Shown piece after piece: positions 20,839-31,075 of a stretch of 64,000 nucleotides of DNA. A program made the position numbers and the translations under genes. The first letter of the stretch is position 1. Each line of letters starts with the position of its first letter. The stretch is from Trichomonas tenax (taxonomy: Eukaryota > Parabasalia > Trichomonadida > Trichomonadidae): positions 1 through 64,000 of the forward strand of contig JALKBU010000049.1 of assembly GCA_023091735.1 (NCBI GenBank), written 5' to 3'. The notes under the pieces were generated by a model. It worked only from the letters and a program-made list of their open reading frames with translations. It was not told the DNA's origin and did not search any database.

Positions 20839-21205
20839 GGTGCTTTATTCATCAAAAAATAATATCAAAATTTAGTTCATCGACAACAAGCCAATATAGA
20901 ATGATATTTGCATTAAGCGCAATATGGATATTATACATTCATCAGCAATAGCTCCTAAACACACTATTTTTGAACCACTCAAAATATATTCTTCGTTAAA
21001 CTCTAAAATCATCAAATCATATTTTACCCTTCCAACCTCAAACATTCCTCATATTAACGTTGTTTAAATAAGATAATCAATAAAATATTTTGAGATATAG
21101 AGAATTCTGTTAATCTAGTTCGGTGCTTGGATGATGTGCAAAGTTTGGGAAAGTTTTGAGGCGTGAACTCAGATTTGAAAAAAAAAATTATTTAATAAAA
21201 CAAAA
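20839..21205. other. Intergenic, nothing recognised
   Basis: AT-rich gap between two minus-strand units. No feature is recognised. Confidence 0.5.
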
Positions 21206-22162
21206 TTACTTATAATCTGTCATAAGAACACTCTTTCTTGTGGACCAAAGAGATGAATCGAGTTTGCTGAGTTCGTTTTTCATGATCTTCTTTTGTTCTT
21301 CAGCGTAAATTAACTGTTCATGCAATATTCTCGATTGTTCTTCAGCTTTGTATAGTTCTTGCTGGAAAACAGCAAGTTTCTGCTGTGAAATTGATATTTC
21401 ATCGCATAATAATCGAGTTCTTTCTTGTGATGAGTTTATTTCGCCTTTCAGCATTTCGATTGTTGATTGGGACTCACTGATTCTCTGTCCGTACGATTCT
21501 TCATTCTTTCGAGACTCTGTTTGGATTCTATTGATTGTATCAACCATTTGTTGAATTTGCTTATCAACGATTTCTTCTGAAGACTTATTTTCTATGATAG
21601 CGTGATCTATATCGTTCTGGTGTTTCTGCCTCAAGTCGTCGAGTACTGCTTTCAATTGTAGGATTTGATTTTCGTGTGTCATCGTTGAAGATTCCAAATT
21701 CTTCAATGATGACTCTATCTGCGACCTCATTGCGAGCACATCTTTCTTTCGTGATTCTTTGACTTCGCTGAGTTCTAATTCTAAAGATTGAATTTCAACC
21801 CTCAGCTCTCCGCATTCTGTTTGTATGTCTCGGAGCTCTGACTCGAATTCAGCCTCTTTGTTAGCTAAATCGGCCTCGTATTCTGATTGCAAACGCTCTA
21901 ATTCGAATCTCTTTGCTTCGACTTCAGCTTCGCGTATCGCTGATACTGTATCTACCTGTGTTTTCGTCCACTTTTTCACGTTTTTCTGGTTTTTAATCAA
22001 TCCACGCTGAAAACGTTTTGCTTCCGCTTTTTGAGTCTTAAGGAGCTGCTCAATGCTCGTGATATCATTACCAGTCTGCTCAATGCCGCCGATCATTTCA
22101 TCTCCGGCACTGTCCATCTCGGAAAGTCCTGAAGCAGTGTCGAGAGAAGATGATGACGACAT
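21206..22162 (-). CDS. Coiled-coil protein
   Basis: This 318-residue protein has a Ser/Asp-rich head (residues 1-30, MSSSSSLDTASGLSEMDSAG). From about 35 to 310 it is an almost unbroken heptad-rich coiled coil (for example EVEAKRFELERLQSEYEADL and RTRLLCDEISISQQKLAVF). No membrane segment or enzymatic motif is seen. Proteins of this form in trichomonads are usually cytoskeletal or vesicle-tethering factors, but nothing here fixes the role. The ATG at 22162 is the natural start, given the polar head. Confidence 0.85.
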   Translation of the reverse strand: MSSSSSLDTASGLSEMDSAGDEMIGGIEQTGNDITSIEQLLKTQKAEAKRFQRGLIKNQKNVKKWTKTQVDTVSAIREAEVEAKRFELERLQSEYEADLANKEAEFESELRDIQTECGELRVEIQSLELELSEVKESRKKDVLAMRSQIESSLKNLESSTMTHENQILQLKAVLDDLRQKHQNDIDHAIIENKSSEEIVDKQIQQMVDTINRIQTESRKNEESYGQRISESQSTIEMLKGEINSSQERTRLLCDEISISQQKLAVFQQELYKAEEQSRILHEQLIYAEEQKKIMKNELSKLDSSLWSTRKSVLMTDYK

Positions 22163-22531
22163 TTTTGTCGCTTTTTTGCAAAATAAATATATTTATACGA
22201 TGCAAACAAATGCAAAAAGAATTTTTCGATTTTTTACAAAATATTTTTTTAATAAACTGTTAGTTTGTTGTTTTGCTTTATTATTCATTATTTTCCATCT
22301 AGCTTCTAAAATAATCAATATCTCATTATTAATTTTTCTAAAAACTCTATTTTCCATATGAAAATAGAAAATTTTAGTCTGCAAAATGAAAATTTTATTA
22401 TTTTTTCTTAAATCCATGAATCGTTTGAGTGATATTTTTGGATGTTCCTGAATGAGTGGAGAATGTTTAAATGAGAAAAATCTTAAAAAATGATGTTTTT
22501 AGAAATATGTACAAAATATTGAAGAAAATTC
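22163..22531. other. Intergenic, nothing recognised
   Basis: Very AT-rich. ORFs on both strands are low-complexity Phe/Ile/Lys-rich products of base composition. Confidence 0.5.
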
Positions 22532-23712
22532 TTAGAGTTCTGCAATTGGTTTAGAATTTTCGTGTTCTTTGTCAAGTTCTGGGAAGATGAAATCTCCATG
22601 GTCATTCATAAATGTTTCTGTTGGAGTCTGCAAAGCATTCTAGAGAACATTCCAGCGAAGAGCGAAATACCGAAGGAAATGAGGGCCCCAACGATTGTCC
22701 AGATGCCTGGGAACTTCTTGCAATAAGCACCGATTAATCCGACAAAAATGGCAACCCACGAGCACACGCTATGAAGGTTGTGGATACCCATAATATCGGC
22801 AATACCAAGTTTCCTCTGCAGGAAAGGATGCAAGTAATTGAAAGATAAAACAGAGACAACGCCTGAAATTGCACCAACGAGGAGACCACCCATGGTCCAA
22901 CGATGAACAAAGATGTTGAAATACCAACGCAACCGCCAAGAAGAGCAACAGCGTAAATTAATATGTCGATTTTTCCACCTTTCTTGCAAGCGAGCTCAGC
23001 AAAGTAAGCCGATATCATTGAACCAAGGCCAGCCATGTATGTGGTAATTGTGTCTTTCCATGCAGCTTCTCCCTTCCAAAAATTGATGTGAAAGATGGCC
23101 AAAGAACAAAGAGAATCGTGACAGCGAACCATAGTCAGTTGATGGAGTGTGTTGTGAAATGAGGCTCGACGCCAACAACGCGTATCTCGCGAAAGATTAA
23201 TGCGACTCCCATTCCGAAGTAGCAAGTGAACATGTGGACGGCAATAGCACCTCCTGGATCGACGCAGCCACAGAGAACCTTCTCACTGATAATGAGCCAG
23301 TCCACTAAGTAGAAGCCGAGCGAGAAAATAATTCCGACAAGGATGTATTGCAAGTATTTGATCGTGCCAACGAAGATATAGATTGAAATTGCGTAGGCAA
23401 TTGTAGCGAGGACAGCTTCGGCAGAAATTCCGGCTGTGAAATGTCTTTCTCCGTTATGCGGGAAAACAATGACTTTGAGGAACGAGTAGCATACAAAAAC
23501 AGTGGCAGACGACAACAGCGTCGCGAGCATGACACCTCATTCGTACTTCTTGATGAACATCATCAAGAATGCAATGCAAATTGTCATAAACCAAACGTCG
23601 ACGACTTTGGGATATAACGATTCTAGGTCAGCGCTCTTCTCTGCGACGACCCTCGAGTCAAGCTTTAAACCATTCTTGACGCATGACACTAAAGATAAAA
23701 TAGTAAAAACAT
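22532..23712 (-). pseudogene. Rh-type ammonium transporter pseudogene
   Basis: The pieces in three frames read in order as an Rh/Amt channel. They include LYPKVVDVWFM..FLMMFIKKYE, a segment with DPGGAIAVHMFTCYFG, then GKIDILIYAVALLGGCVG, then GLLVGAISGVVSVLSFNYLHPF..RKLGIADIMGIHNLHS, and an acidic C-terminal tail ending at 22532. Rh proteins conduct NH3 across membranes. The lesions I can place are a 1-base change in the T-run right after the ATG (23712), which destroys a signal peptide; TGA at 23537-23539; frameshifts near 23150, near 22900 and near 22640. It is clearly dead, but recent enough for the whole protein to be readable. Confidence 0.85.
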
Positions 23713-24136
23713 TTTAAGAAAGCCGTTAAATCATCGTTTTCGGACATTTTTTATACCTTGTGGAATGATATTATTCCTTCTCAAAGGATCCGAAATTATA
23801 ACAAAAGTGACAGACATTCCGATTATTTTCTATCAATTTTGTGAAGATAACGATTATTTATTCAAACAAAATAATGAAGTGATAATTTGGACAATTATTA
23901 TCCGTTTTGGCATTAACCGAACTTAAATAACGCCAAAAGTGATAATTTGAACAATTATTTTTGCCATTTTGAGAATTTACATGTCAAAATCGATTTTTTG
24001 ATGAATAAAATTGCCACCAATATAACATAAATTTTGCATTAAAAGAATATCTAGTGTTTAATGGATTAGTGCTTTCCAATGATCATGAAATTACTGATTT
24101 TTGAGATTTTTTATTGTACGTTTAGATATTTTTAAA
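23713..24136. other. Divergent intergenic region
   Basis: This gap lies between the Rh pseudogene (minus) and the TPX2-like gene (plus). It holds one exact copy of the 13-base motif TTTACATGTCAAA at 23976-23988 and two near-identical GTGATAATTTGGACAATTATT/GTGATAATTTGAACAATTATT segments at about 23879-23899 and 23940-23960. Confidence 0.55.
23976..23988 (+). promoter_or_regulatory. 13-bp motif TTTACATGTCAAA
   Basis: Exact copy. Other exact copies are at 34895-34907, 48013-48025 and 58227-58239, and in reverse at 63934-63946. Near copies are at 12268-12280, 28939-28951, 48053-48065, 51036-51048 and 63911-63923. All lie in intergenic DNA. The function is unknown. Confidence 0.5.
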
Positions 24137-24550
24137 ATGAGCAATTTCTCCGAGATGTATATTGATTTGGATTGGGAATTTGATGCCCCACATTGGTGTA
24201 ACTTGGCAGATGAAGAGTGTCTCGTGAATGATAATTGGTTCGAAGAAGAAGAAAAGAAGCAATTATCATCAGAAAAGCAAGCATCAAACGAGACAAAAGA
24301 AGAAAACGTTGATAAAATTAACAAGGAGCAGCAAAGTGCTGATGAAGTAAATAAGAAATCAACCAAAATTGAAAAATTACAATCGAAAATTCCGGTATTT
24401 TCAAAGAAACTTGCGAAATCATCTAATCACAACATGACAAAGTCTTCAGCAAATCTTTTGAAATCAGAAACACAAGAAACGTCATCGCGAATAAAGCTGA
24501 AATCAAATATTCCGATTCTCAGGAATTCTCAGTCGAGGCTGTTACTTTAG
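24137..24550 (+). CDS. Mini TPX2-like Aurora-kinase activator
   Basis: The start is the ATG at 24137; the frame is open upstream only from a TTG. The 137-residue product opens with WEFDAPHWCNL (residues 13-23) and NDNWFEEEE (31-39). This reproduces the order and spacing of the N-terminal Aurora-A-binding segment of TPX2 (aromatic-x-DAP...then WFEE about 16 residues later). The middle is Glu/Lys/Asn-rich and disordered. The C-terminus is basic with two KSxIPxx repeats (KLQSKIPVF, KLKSNIPIL), perhaps for microtubule binding. Vertebrate TPX2 is far longer. Role by homology: activation or localisation of an Aurora kinase on the spindle. The match is short, so the call is moderate. Confidence 0.6.
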   Translation: MSNFSEMYIDLDWEFDAPHWCNLADEECLVNDNWFEEEEKKQLSSEKQASNETKEENVDKINKEQQSADEVNKKSTKIEKLQSKIPVFSKKLAKSSNHNMTKSSANLLKSETQETSSRIKLKSNIPILRNSQSRLLL

Positions 24551-24929
24551 ATACTATGTTACAAAGATTTTTACTTATCATATTTGATAATTTGAAATTG
24601 ATTTAATATGATATTATATTTTCTTTTTCACTTGGCGCCATTCATTTGTAAAATATATATGTTTGTTTTCCTATTTACATATTTTTATTACACATTCTTT
24701 AAATCAATTCAAGAATTCAATAATTTTAATGAATTAATCGAGTCATCATCTTGTGGTTTTAGAGTTTTATTTTCTCTGATGAAAGACATTGCAATCGAAT
24801 AACAGTATATTTTATTATATTTTTGAAAATATTCAAATAATCCATGAAATCGTATCAGTTAATCAGTTGCACAACATTGATTCGATGATAAATTTTCATT
24901 GGATGGCCGTTTTGAACAAATCACGAAAA
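24551..24929. other. Intergenic, nothing recognised
   Basis: Short AT-rich gap between converging genes. The small plus-strand frames show no coding character. Confidence 0.5.
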
Positions 24930-25295
24930 TTAATTATCATGCCTCATTGCTGTGACTTCGAGCAAAGGAATGGTGAGTGTCCTGTCTTCGAGGTGGATAA
25001 TTCCTGGCTTTAATTTAATATTGAAAATGTTGTAAATATATTTGAAGTCAATTGGTTCACCTTCGATCTCACAAGTTGGTCCATAATCAGAAGCACTATA
25101 TTCATCCATCTTCTGAGTGATGGCGCGCCTGAATTCCTGTTCTATAATATATCTTGTATCTTCGTCGATAATTTTGCTCTTTTCCATATCCTCAAGGACT
25201 CTTTCCAAAGCCTCTCCAATTGGCGTTCCCATGTAATAGTTGTAAATGTGGGTTGTCCTTCCAATTGTCTCAGGCTCCATGTTTGCTTCCGCCAT
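24930..25295 (-). CDS. TOA2: TFIIA gamma subunit (small subunit)
   Basis: This 121-residue protein matches the small TFIIA subunit. The N-terminal four-helix-bundle part includes YYMGTPIGEALERVLEDM..IIDEDTRYIIEQEFRRAI, equivalent to the family YRxSxIGxxLxxxLDE..I pattern. The C-terminal beta-barrel half includes YIYNIFNIKLKPGIIHLEDRTLTIPLLEVTAM. TFIIA binds TBP-DNA and stabilises the RNA polymerase II preinitiation complex. The frame has an earlier ATG at 25331, but an initiator (25316-25320) lies between the two, so transcription would start after it. The ATG at 25295 (MAEANMEPETIG) also fits the family length. Confidence 0.92.
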   Translation of the reverse strand: MAEANMEPETIGRTTHIYNYYMGTPIGEALERVLEDMEKSKIIDEDTRYIIEQEFRRAITQKMDEYSASDYGPTCEIEGEPIDFKYIYNIFNIKLKPGIIHLEDRTLTIPLLEVTAMRHDN

Positions 25296-25315
25296 TTTTT
25301 TGATATGGCAGAAAA

Positions 25316-25320
25316 AGTGA
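25316..25320 (-). promoter_or_regulatory. Initiator (TCACT) of TFIIA gamma
   Basis: On the minus strand TCACTTTTTCTGCC lies about 21-25 bases before the ATG at 25295 and downstream of the alternative ATG at 25331. It therefore decides the start. Confidence 0.65.
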
Positions 25321-25434
25321 TTTTTTGACATATAAATTTTTAAAATCTCTGCTCAAATCACACTATAAAAAGAATAAATACGAGAAATATTATTTATATT
25401 TACAGTGAATAATTGTAATAACATCACATTATTA

Positions 25435-27132
25435 CTAATCTTCAGTTGCTTGTTTTCTTCTTGGCCTCTTTTGTTTGACTGTGATTGTTGGTTCTGGTTC
25501 AGGAGATGGCTGATCTTCATGTGGCTCTTCCAGAGGCTCAACGACCTTAGATTCACGGGGCTTCGTTGGAGAAGGCTTTGCTGAAGTCTTCTTTTCTCCA
25601 CTGATAACAGCAGGGTTTTCACGATTGTAAGTTGGTAGAGACTCTTTCAGCTCGAAAATGAATTTCTTTGTATCTTCAGAAGTGAAATCTCGTGGATCCT
25701 TCAGCATCTCGGCCTGAAGATACTTGAGGCGAATATCAAACTCACCTTTGACATTATCATCAAATGCCTTTGTGTTATCGGTATAAATATATTCAGCAAG
25801 GCTTTCATTAAGCGTTGTGAAACGAATGATCTGGAAGTCAGAATCTTTCAACTTTTCTTCCATCATCTTCTCCAAATTGACTGTATCTTCGAGCTTAGCC
25901 TTAGGACGAGTTTGTTGAGCTTGCGGATTGACCGCCGGCTTTGTTGGATCTTTTTCGCTCCTGTTGACGAATTTCAAGAATTTAGTGTTATTGGCAATCT
26001 TGTCACGGTATTCGTGGATGATGGAGTTGAGGCTGAGAGAACTTATATCCATCTTGTGGTGAACAAGAGCAAGCCTTATAATTGGGCGTTCACTCTCACT
26101 AATATCATGAGTTCTATCGCAAGTTTCCATTAAAATCTTGTCGATTTCTTCACGGATTGCTCTAAGCTTGTCTTCGACTGTTCTTGCTTTCTTAAAGAGT
26201 TCTTCAAGCTCGACTTCGCGGTATATAAATTTGCGCACATTTGTCAGTACAATTGGAGTAAATTTATCACCTTCTTCATCAATCTCAAGAATAGCCATTG
26301 AGCGGTCATTTGCATCTTTCTTTCGCATCTGTGTATACACTGTACTACCTGGCTGTGTAACTAAGATGTTTCCGTACTTTTTACGGTCCACAAGATTTTG
26401 ATGCTCATGACCCCAGATAACAAGATCAATCTTGTTCTCACTGGATTCGTTTGGCAATGCTGATGAAAGAATTTCTTGAACTTTAACACTTGATTCACCA
26501 TAACATGTAGAGTTCTGATGAACCATAAGGATTCTGTATGATTTTCTTACAGAAGCATCTTCTGGAGGAGGAACAAGCTCAAGCTTTCTGTTCTTAATGC
26601 ACTCAATGAATGTTGTTTCTGGAATCCATCCGAATCCGTAAATAATAACGCGAACAGTATCACGTACCAAAACAACGGGTTCTAACCTAAATTTATCGCC
26701 ATCAATCGAGCAATCCTTAAAGTAGTTGACGTACTTGGGAATTGTTAAGATTTGTACTGCAGAAGTTGGACTTTTATATCCAACTGGAGCATCGTGATTT
26801 CCATGTATGCAAAACATCGGGATTTTGATTTTCACGTTCTCATCGAGCCAATTTGGATGCAGAGTTAAGCCGTCTGACTGAGTAATTTTTGGTGGATTTC
26901 CTTCACCCATAATGAACTGATCTAGTTCCTGCATTGTGCGAATTAGTGTGTACATCGATGGATTTTTGTCGTTAAAAAGATCGCCTGAGTGAAGAATAAT
27001 ATCGCAATTGTTTAATTGGGTCATTTGGAGGCATTCTTTGAAAGCAATGAACGAATCATCGCACTGCACCGGATCTTTCTCGTTATATCCAAGATGAGTA
27101 TCAGTGAAGATCGCGATTTTGAACTTACTCAT
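25435..27132 (-). CDS. MRE11: MRE11 double-strand-break repair nuclease
   Basis: This 565-residue protein has all the phosphodiesterase motifs in order: DTHLG at 11-15, SGDLF at 49-53, GNHD at 111-114, HQN at 205-207 and GHEH at 241-244. These bind two Mn ions. The capping region (about 290-400) follows, and a C-terminal basic/Pro-rich tail (KPSPTKP...KQKRPRRKQ) suits DNA binding and nuclear import. MRE11 pairs with RAD50 to resect double-strand breaks, in meiosis as well as repair. The catalytic residues appear intact, and the length is somewhat shorter than the human protein because the tail is reduced. The start is the ATG at 27132. Confidence 0.97.
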   Translation of the reverse strand: MSKFKIAIFTDTHLGYNEKDPVQCDDSFIAFKECLQMTQLNNCDIILHSGDLFNDKNPSMYTLIRTMQELDQFIMGEGNPPKITQSDGLTLHPNWLDENVKIKIPMFCIHGNHDAPVGYKSPTSAVQILTIPKYVNYFKDCSIDGDKFRLEPVVLVRDTVRVIIYGFGWIPETTFIECIKNRKLELVPPPEDASVRKSYRILMVHQNSTCYGESSVKVQEILSSALPNESSENKIDLVIWGHEHQNLVDRKKYGNILVTQPGSTVYTQMRKKDANDRSMAILEIDEEGDKFTPIVLTNVRKFIYREVELEELFKKARTVEDKLRAIREEIDKILMETCDRTHDISESERPIIRLALVHHKMDISSLSLNSIIHEYRDKIANNTKFLKFVNRSEKDPTKPAVNPQAQQTRPKAKLEDTVNLEKMMEEKLKDSDFQIIRFTTLNESLAEYIYTDNTKAFDDNVKGEFDIRLKYLQAEMLKDPRDFTSEDTKKFIFELKESLPTYNRENPAVISGEKKTSAKPSPTKPRESKVVEPLEEPHEDQPSPEPEPTITVKQKRPRRKQATED

Positions 27133-27322
27133 CGAAAAATAATTTTTAAAAATTTGACAATTCCTCGGGGAAGTGGTATTTTGGCATTTATTAAATTTAC
27201 ACTCAGCATCATCAGGTGGATCTAAATTTCAAATTTTAAAAGATTTCTTACAATTGGAAGAAATTTGACAACGCAAAAATTACAAAAGTTTATTTGACAA
27301 AAATTTTATTCAAAGAAGAAAT

Positions 27323-28801
27323 TTAACAAAAGATAGTGTTAAGAGTTTCAGGATAAAAGGGAACGTAGATTTTCTTATATATATCTTTAAGAACCCTTGT
27401 GACAATCTCTTTCTTGTAATTAATATCAACAAGTGTATATAAAGCAGACTTAACAAACCCCATCTTAATGAACTCATTCAGTAGCCCACAAGTAATGATT
27501 TGGCAGCAATCTTTGTAATTATTTGAATGTCGTTTGATTTTGCCCGCAAACAACTGTTCTATTGGAATGAACTCTTTTCTGATTAACCTAAGGATGAATG
27601 TATAGTGTTTATAAAAGAATTTATCATAGAGAAGTTGATACACATGTGGATCTCTAAAATCTTTCTTCAAAGTCTCTGCAATTAACTTTCCGCCGACTCT
27701 ATCCCAATGATCTGGTTTTGAGATCAAACTGTTGATCATATCGAGAACTTTAACAATAAAGTCTCGAACATTTGTGTGATCTTGGACAACTTTCAATAAT
27801 TGAATAAAGATATCAAACCACTCTTGACAGTTATCTTGTGTGATCTTTATTTCATTAACAGAACTACTCAGTTTAATTGGCAAATAATCTGGATTATCTC
27901 TGATCTCTAATAAGGCTCTATATACAAGAGGATTGATTTTACTTTGGTCCTGCATGCGATTCTGAAGGACATAGTATACCAATACACATTGATCAATATC
28001 AGCTTCTTTCAGATTTTCATTGAAATCTTTCTTGAGGATATATACAACGTTGTCATCAAATTTTCCGTCGCAATTCCAGTCAGTTCTAAGTGCATTCAAA
28101 TCATCTGTCACTTGATTTTGTTTTAATCTGAGAAATTCATCTAAGCAAGATTCAAAAAGGATGTTGCTGTTGGTTCCAATTGCTTTGAATCTACTAATGA
28201 AATCAGATGCAGATGCTATTTTAACCAACTTTTCACAAAATCCGAGTTCAACTTTGTATGTAAGTTTATCAAGTACATTTTTTTCCAGCATCGAATAGAA
28301 TTGAGGTCTGTTATGAACATAGTAATCGATTGGAAGAAATCCTTTCTGCTCAGTCAATTTTTTAAATTCGTTTAACTTTGAAGTATTATTGATAATAAAG
28401 TATGGGTTCTGAAAGGTGTCCAACAGCTTGTCCTCTTCTTCTTTTGATAATTTTTGATTTTGCTTAATTTTTCCAGAACAATTATGAACGAATTGGCAAT
28501 CATTGTAGTAGGTATCGTAAAAGTGTACAGCAGCAGTTAGGTCTTTTAAGTTTTGGAGCATTCCAACACCAGGTTTATCATAAACTTTTAATTGTGGTTT
28601 AAATTCCGCAGCACAGATCTGCCTTGCCTTCGAATAAAATTGAGATGTATACTCGCCTTTGATTTTATCGATATCATTAACATTCAACCTAATATTTTGC
28701 AATCTGTTGTATTCGTTAACAACAAAGTCGATGTTCATGTGATTGTAGACACCAGAAATGTTTTCTGAAGTTTTCGATTGACCTTGTTGATCTCCATTCA
28801 T
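27323..28801 (-). CDS. Unrecognised 492-residue helical protein
   Basis: The frame is open from a TTG at 28846, but the first ATG is at 28801 (MNGDQQGQSKTSENIS). Initiators at 28806-28810 and 28839-28843 support that start. The product is soluble and mostly helical, with no signal or membrane segment. The N-terminal half contains QFYSKARQICAAEFKPQL and a Lys/Glu linker. The C-terminal half looks like helical repeats (WFDIFIQLLKVVQDHTNVRDFIVKVLDMIN, HVYQLLYDKFFYKHYTFILRLIRKE). It could be an armadillo or MIF4G-like scaffold, but no family is secure. Confidence 0.8.
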   Translation of the reverse strand: MNGDQQGQSKTSENISGVYNHMNIDFVVNEYNRLQNIRLNVNDIDKIKGEYTSQFYSKARQICAAEFKPQLKVYDKPGVGMLQNLKDLTAAVHFYDTYYNDCQFVHNCSGKIKQNQKLSKEEEDKLLDTFQNPYFIINNTSKLNEFKKLTEQKGFLPIDYYVHNRPQFYSMLEKNVLDKLTYKVELGFCEKLVKIASASDFISRFKAIGTNSNILFESCLDEFLRLKQNQVTDDLNALRTDWNCDGKFDDNVVYILKKDFNENLKEADIDQCVLVYYVLQNRMQDQSKINPLVYRALLEIRDNPDYLPIKLSSSVNEIKITQDNCQEWFDIFIQLLKVVQDHTNVRDFIVKVLDMINSLISKPDHWDRVGGKLIAETLKKDFRDPHVYQLLYDKFFYKHYTFILRLIRKEFIPIEQLFAGKIKRHSNNYKDCCQIITCGLLNEFIKMGFVKSALYTLVDINYKKEIVTRVLKDIYKKIYVPFYPETLNTIFC

Positions 28802-28838
28802 TGCTAATGAAAAATGGATGGAAAAATTATGAAATAAA

Positions 28839-28843
28839 AGTGA
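28839..28843 (-). promoter_or_regulatory. Initiator (TCACT) of the 492-residue gene
   Basis: On the minus strand TCACTTTTATTTC lies about 38 bases before the ATG. A second match (TCATT, 28806-28810) is only five bases before it. Either could serve. Confidence 0.5.
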
Positions 28844-29396
28844 CAAAAATCATATCATCTTCACTTTTTAATCATAAATTTAAACACAACTTCATTCAAA
28901 ATCTTAAACAATAAAGTTAAATTTTCCACTTATATTTTTTTGACAAGTAAAGCATTAATGTCAAAATGAAAATCCGAACATGTTTGGATTCGTATATTAC
29001 AAGTATTAGTGTATATTCATTAAACCCAAGCTAAAATTAACTTGTTTGAAGAAGAAACACGTCCATATTATCGAAAAACATAATCAAATCTAATTTGTAT
29101 ATTTAATCTACCAAATTGGAGGATGTTCCATTAAGGCATAGATCAAGCTAAGCGACCCTTGATTAACAACATTCATTGCAGCACAAACTTTTTGACAAAT
29201 AGATTAGAAAAATTAAACTGTAAAATTGGAACATTATAAGTGTGAATATATGTGAATCTTCAGGTCTTATTTAATAATATTAATGAGTTACATCAATTAA
29301 TGAGTTACATCAATATATGGGCCATTCAAATGATTTTCATAAAAAATAATTTTCTTTCAAGAATCGAATTTAATCATCCATTTTTTACTCTCAAAA
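28844..29396. other. Divergent intergenic region
   Basis: AT-rich region between divergent units. It contains a one-mismatch copy of the complement of TTTACATGTCAAA at 28939-28951. Nothing else is recognised. Confidence 0.5.
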
Positions 29397-29401
29397 TCAT
29401 T
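29397..29401 (+). promoter_or_regulatory. Initiator (TCATT) of the broken surface-protein gene
   Basis: TCATTTTCG directly precedes the ATG at 29406, so the promoter of this pseudogene appears preserved. Confidence 0.55.
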
Positions 29402-29405
29402 TTCG

Positions 29406-31075
29406 ATGTTTTCGTTCTTCCTAACACGTGCTAGGAGCGATTGCTCTATAGAGATACAGAACTACCAAGGGACTGTTATTGAAGAAACAATCTATGAAAC
29501 CAACACATATGCTTTCAAGATTGTTGCTACAGACTGCGAGAACGTTCAAGTAAATTCAACAGCTTTTGATATAACAAAGGGTATTTATATCCCAGGTCCA
29601 CACTCAATTACAGCAGACGGTATTGAAACAGCAAAAGTGATTCACATTAAAGAAGTTTCAGAAGAAAGTAGGAACGTTTATCACATCATTGGACATGCAG
29701 AAAGTTTTCCAACAATGGTCAGCACATTTGGTGTCATCTTTGATAGAGATCCAGCGGATAATATTGTGTTATATATCGGAAGGAGTTTCCGGTTCAATTA
29801 TGAGTCTTTGAAGCAGGAATATTGCCCATTTGCAATTTAGCAATATTTCTGACACCACAGGAACCCTTGATTTCATCAAAACAAAGGTAGCAGAAGATCC
29901 AAACTCATATTTCAACATTTCAATTGATGATTTAAGAGTCGATTTACCAATTAAGTGGGTTATCAATCAAGGAGTCCCATCCAATCGTTTTCAGATCGAT
30001 TTTATCACAGATGTAACATCAACATTTGAAACTTTCTTCAGCCTCAAATTAAACACAACCAACAGTCTTAAAGCCAATATTGACAAATTCAGAGCTCTCT
30101 ATGAGAAGGCTGCAACAGGTCAAGAGATTTCATTAGGCTTAGGACTTTCTGGCATTGATATCAAAAAGTATATTTTTGCTGCTTCAACATATACAAACTT
30201 CCTCCTTCATACAACAAATCCTGAAATCATAAAATCATCAGAAACAGAAGCAACCGATTTACTTAAGACAATCCAGACAAAGAAGATCAATTTATATGCA
30301 ACAATTGATGCTCAATCAGAAGAAAAGAATGCAAAAATGTACAAACTTTGCGAATTCGACATTGAAGAATTCAAGAAAGAATATTTCACAGAAGGAAAGA
30401 AGTTAGTTATGATTCTCGGTCATGGAAGGAATCTCAAAAAAAAATCCAGAATCACCACAATATGAATCAAGCAATGTGAATCAGAGCATGGTTAAGTTCC
30501 CAGAATATACATTCTCCTTCAAGCCACATCCTGCAAGCGTCCCAACAGGACCAATCGCAACATGGCTCAATGACAATGGTGTTAAAATTTTCACAAAGAG
30601 AATCAATGCAGAGATCATCTTCTCAGCATTCCGCACAAAGATGCTCTTGGGTGGTTATAAAACATCAACATTCCGTACTGCGGCATAGAGTGAAATTGCC
30701 TTCCTTTATGTTAACAATTCAATTCACCAGGATTTCTTCGCTCCATTCCCACAGTTTATTGACAATGGACTTCTTAGAGGTGTCACTCAACTCAAGCACA
30801 ACGATTCCTTCATTCCATTGCAGTTCATGGATAAGCCAACAGCCACTCCAGAGCCAGAAAAGCCATCTTCTGAAGAAACAGCAGATCCAAGTGGATCGAA
30901 TGCTCAAGATGAGAAATCAAGCTCTGCAACATTCACAACAGTTGGAGTTCCAATCATTGTGATCAGTGTTGTCGCTGGAATCGTTGGTGCAGTTGTTTTT
31001 ATTTTCCTCAGAAAGAGGAAACATTCACAAGTTACTACAAATGATAACGAGAAAGCTGATGAGCAAGCTCCATAA
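29406..31075 (+). pseudogene. Broken single-pass surface protein
   Basis: Pieces in three frames form one type I membrane protein of roughly 550 residues. It has a short leader, a beta-rich ectodomain (ITKGIYIPGPHSITADGIETA, NFLLHTTNPEIIKSS, EYTFSFKPHPASVPTGP), a Glu/Pro/Ser linker (TPEPEKPSSEETADPSG), a membrane helix (VGVPIIVISVVAGIVGAVVF) and a basic tail (LRKRKHSQ). The lesions are a frameshift near 29830, a frameshift near 30425 and TAG at 30686-30688. I know no named family, but the architecture is that of trichomonad lineage-specific surface proteins. Confidence 0.7.

Noticed and set aside
22532..23712. Programmed frameshifting in the Rh transporter
   Set aside because: There are too many lesions, including a stop and several shifts without slippery/stimulator features. 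A pseudogene is the simpler reading.
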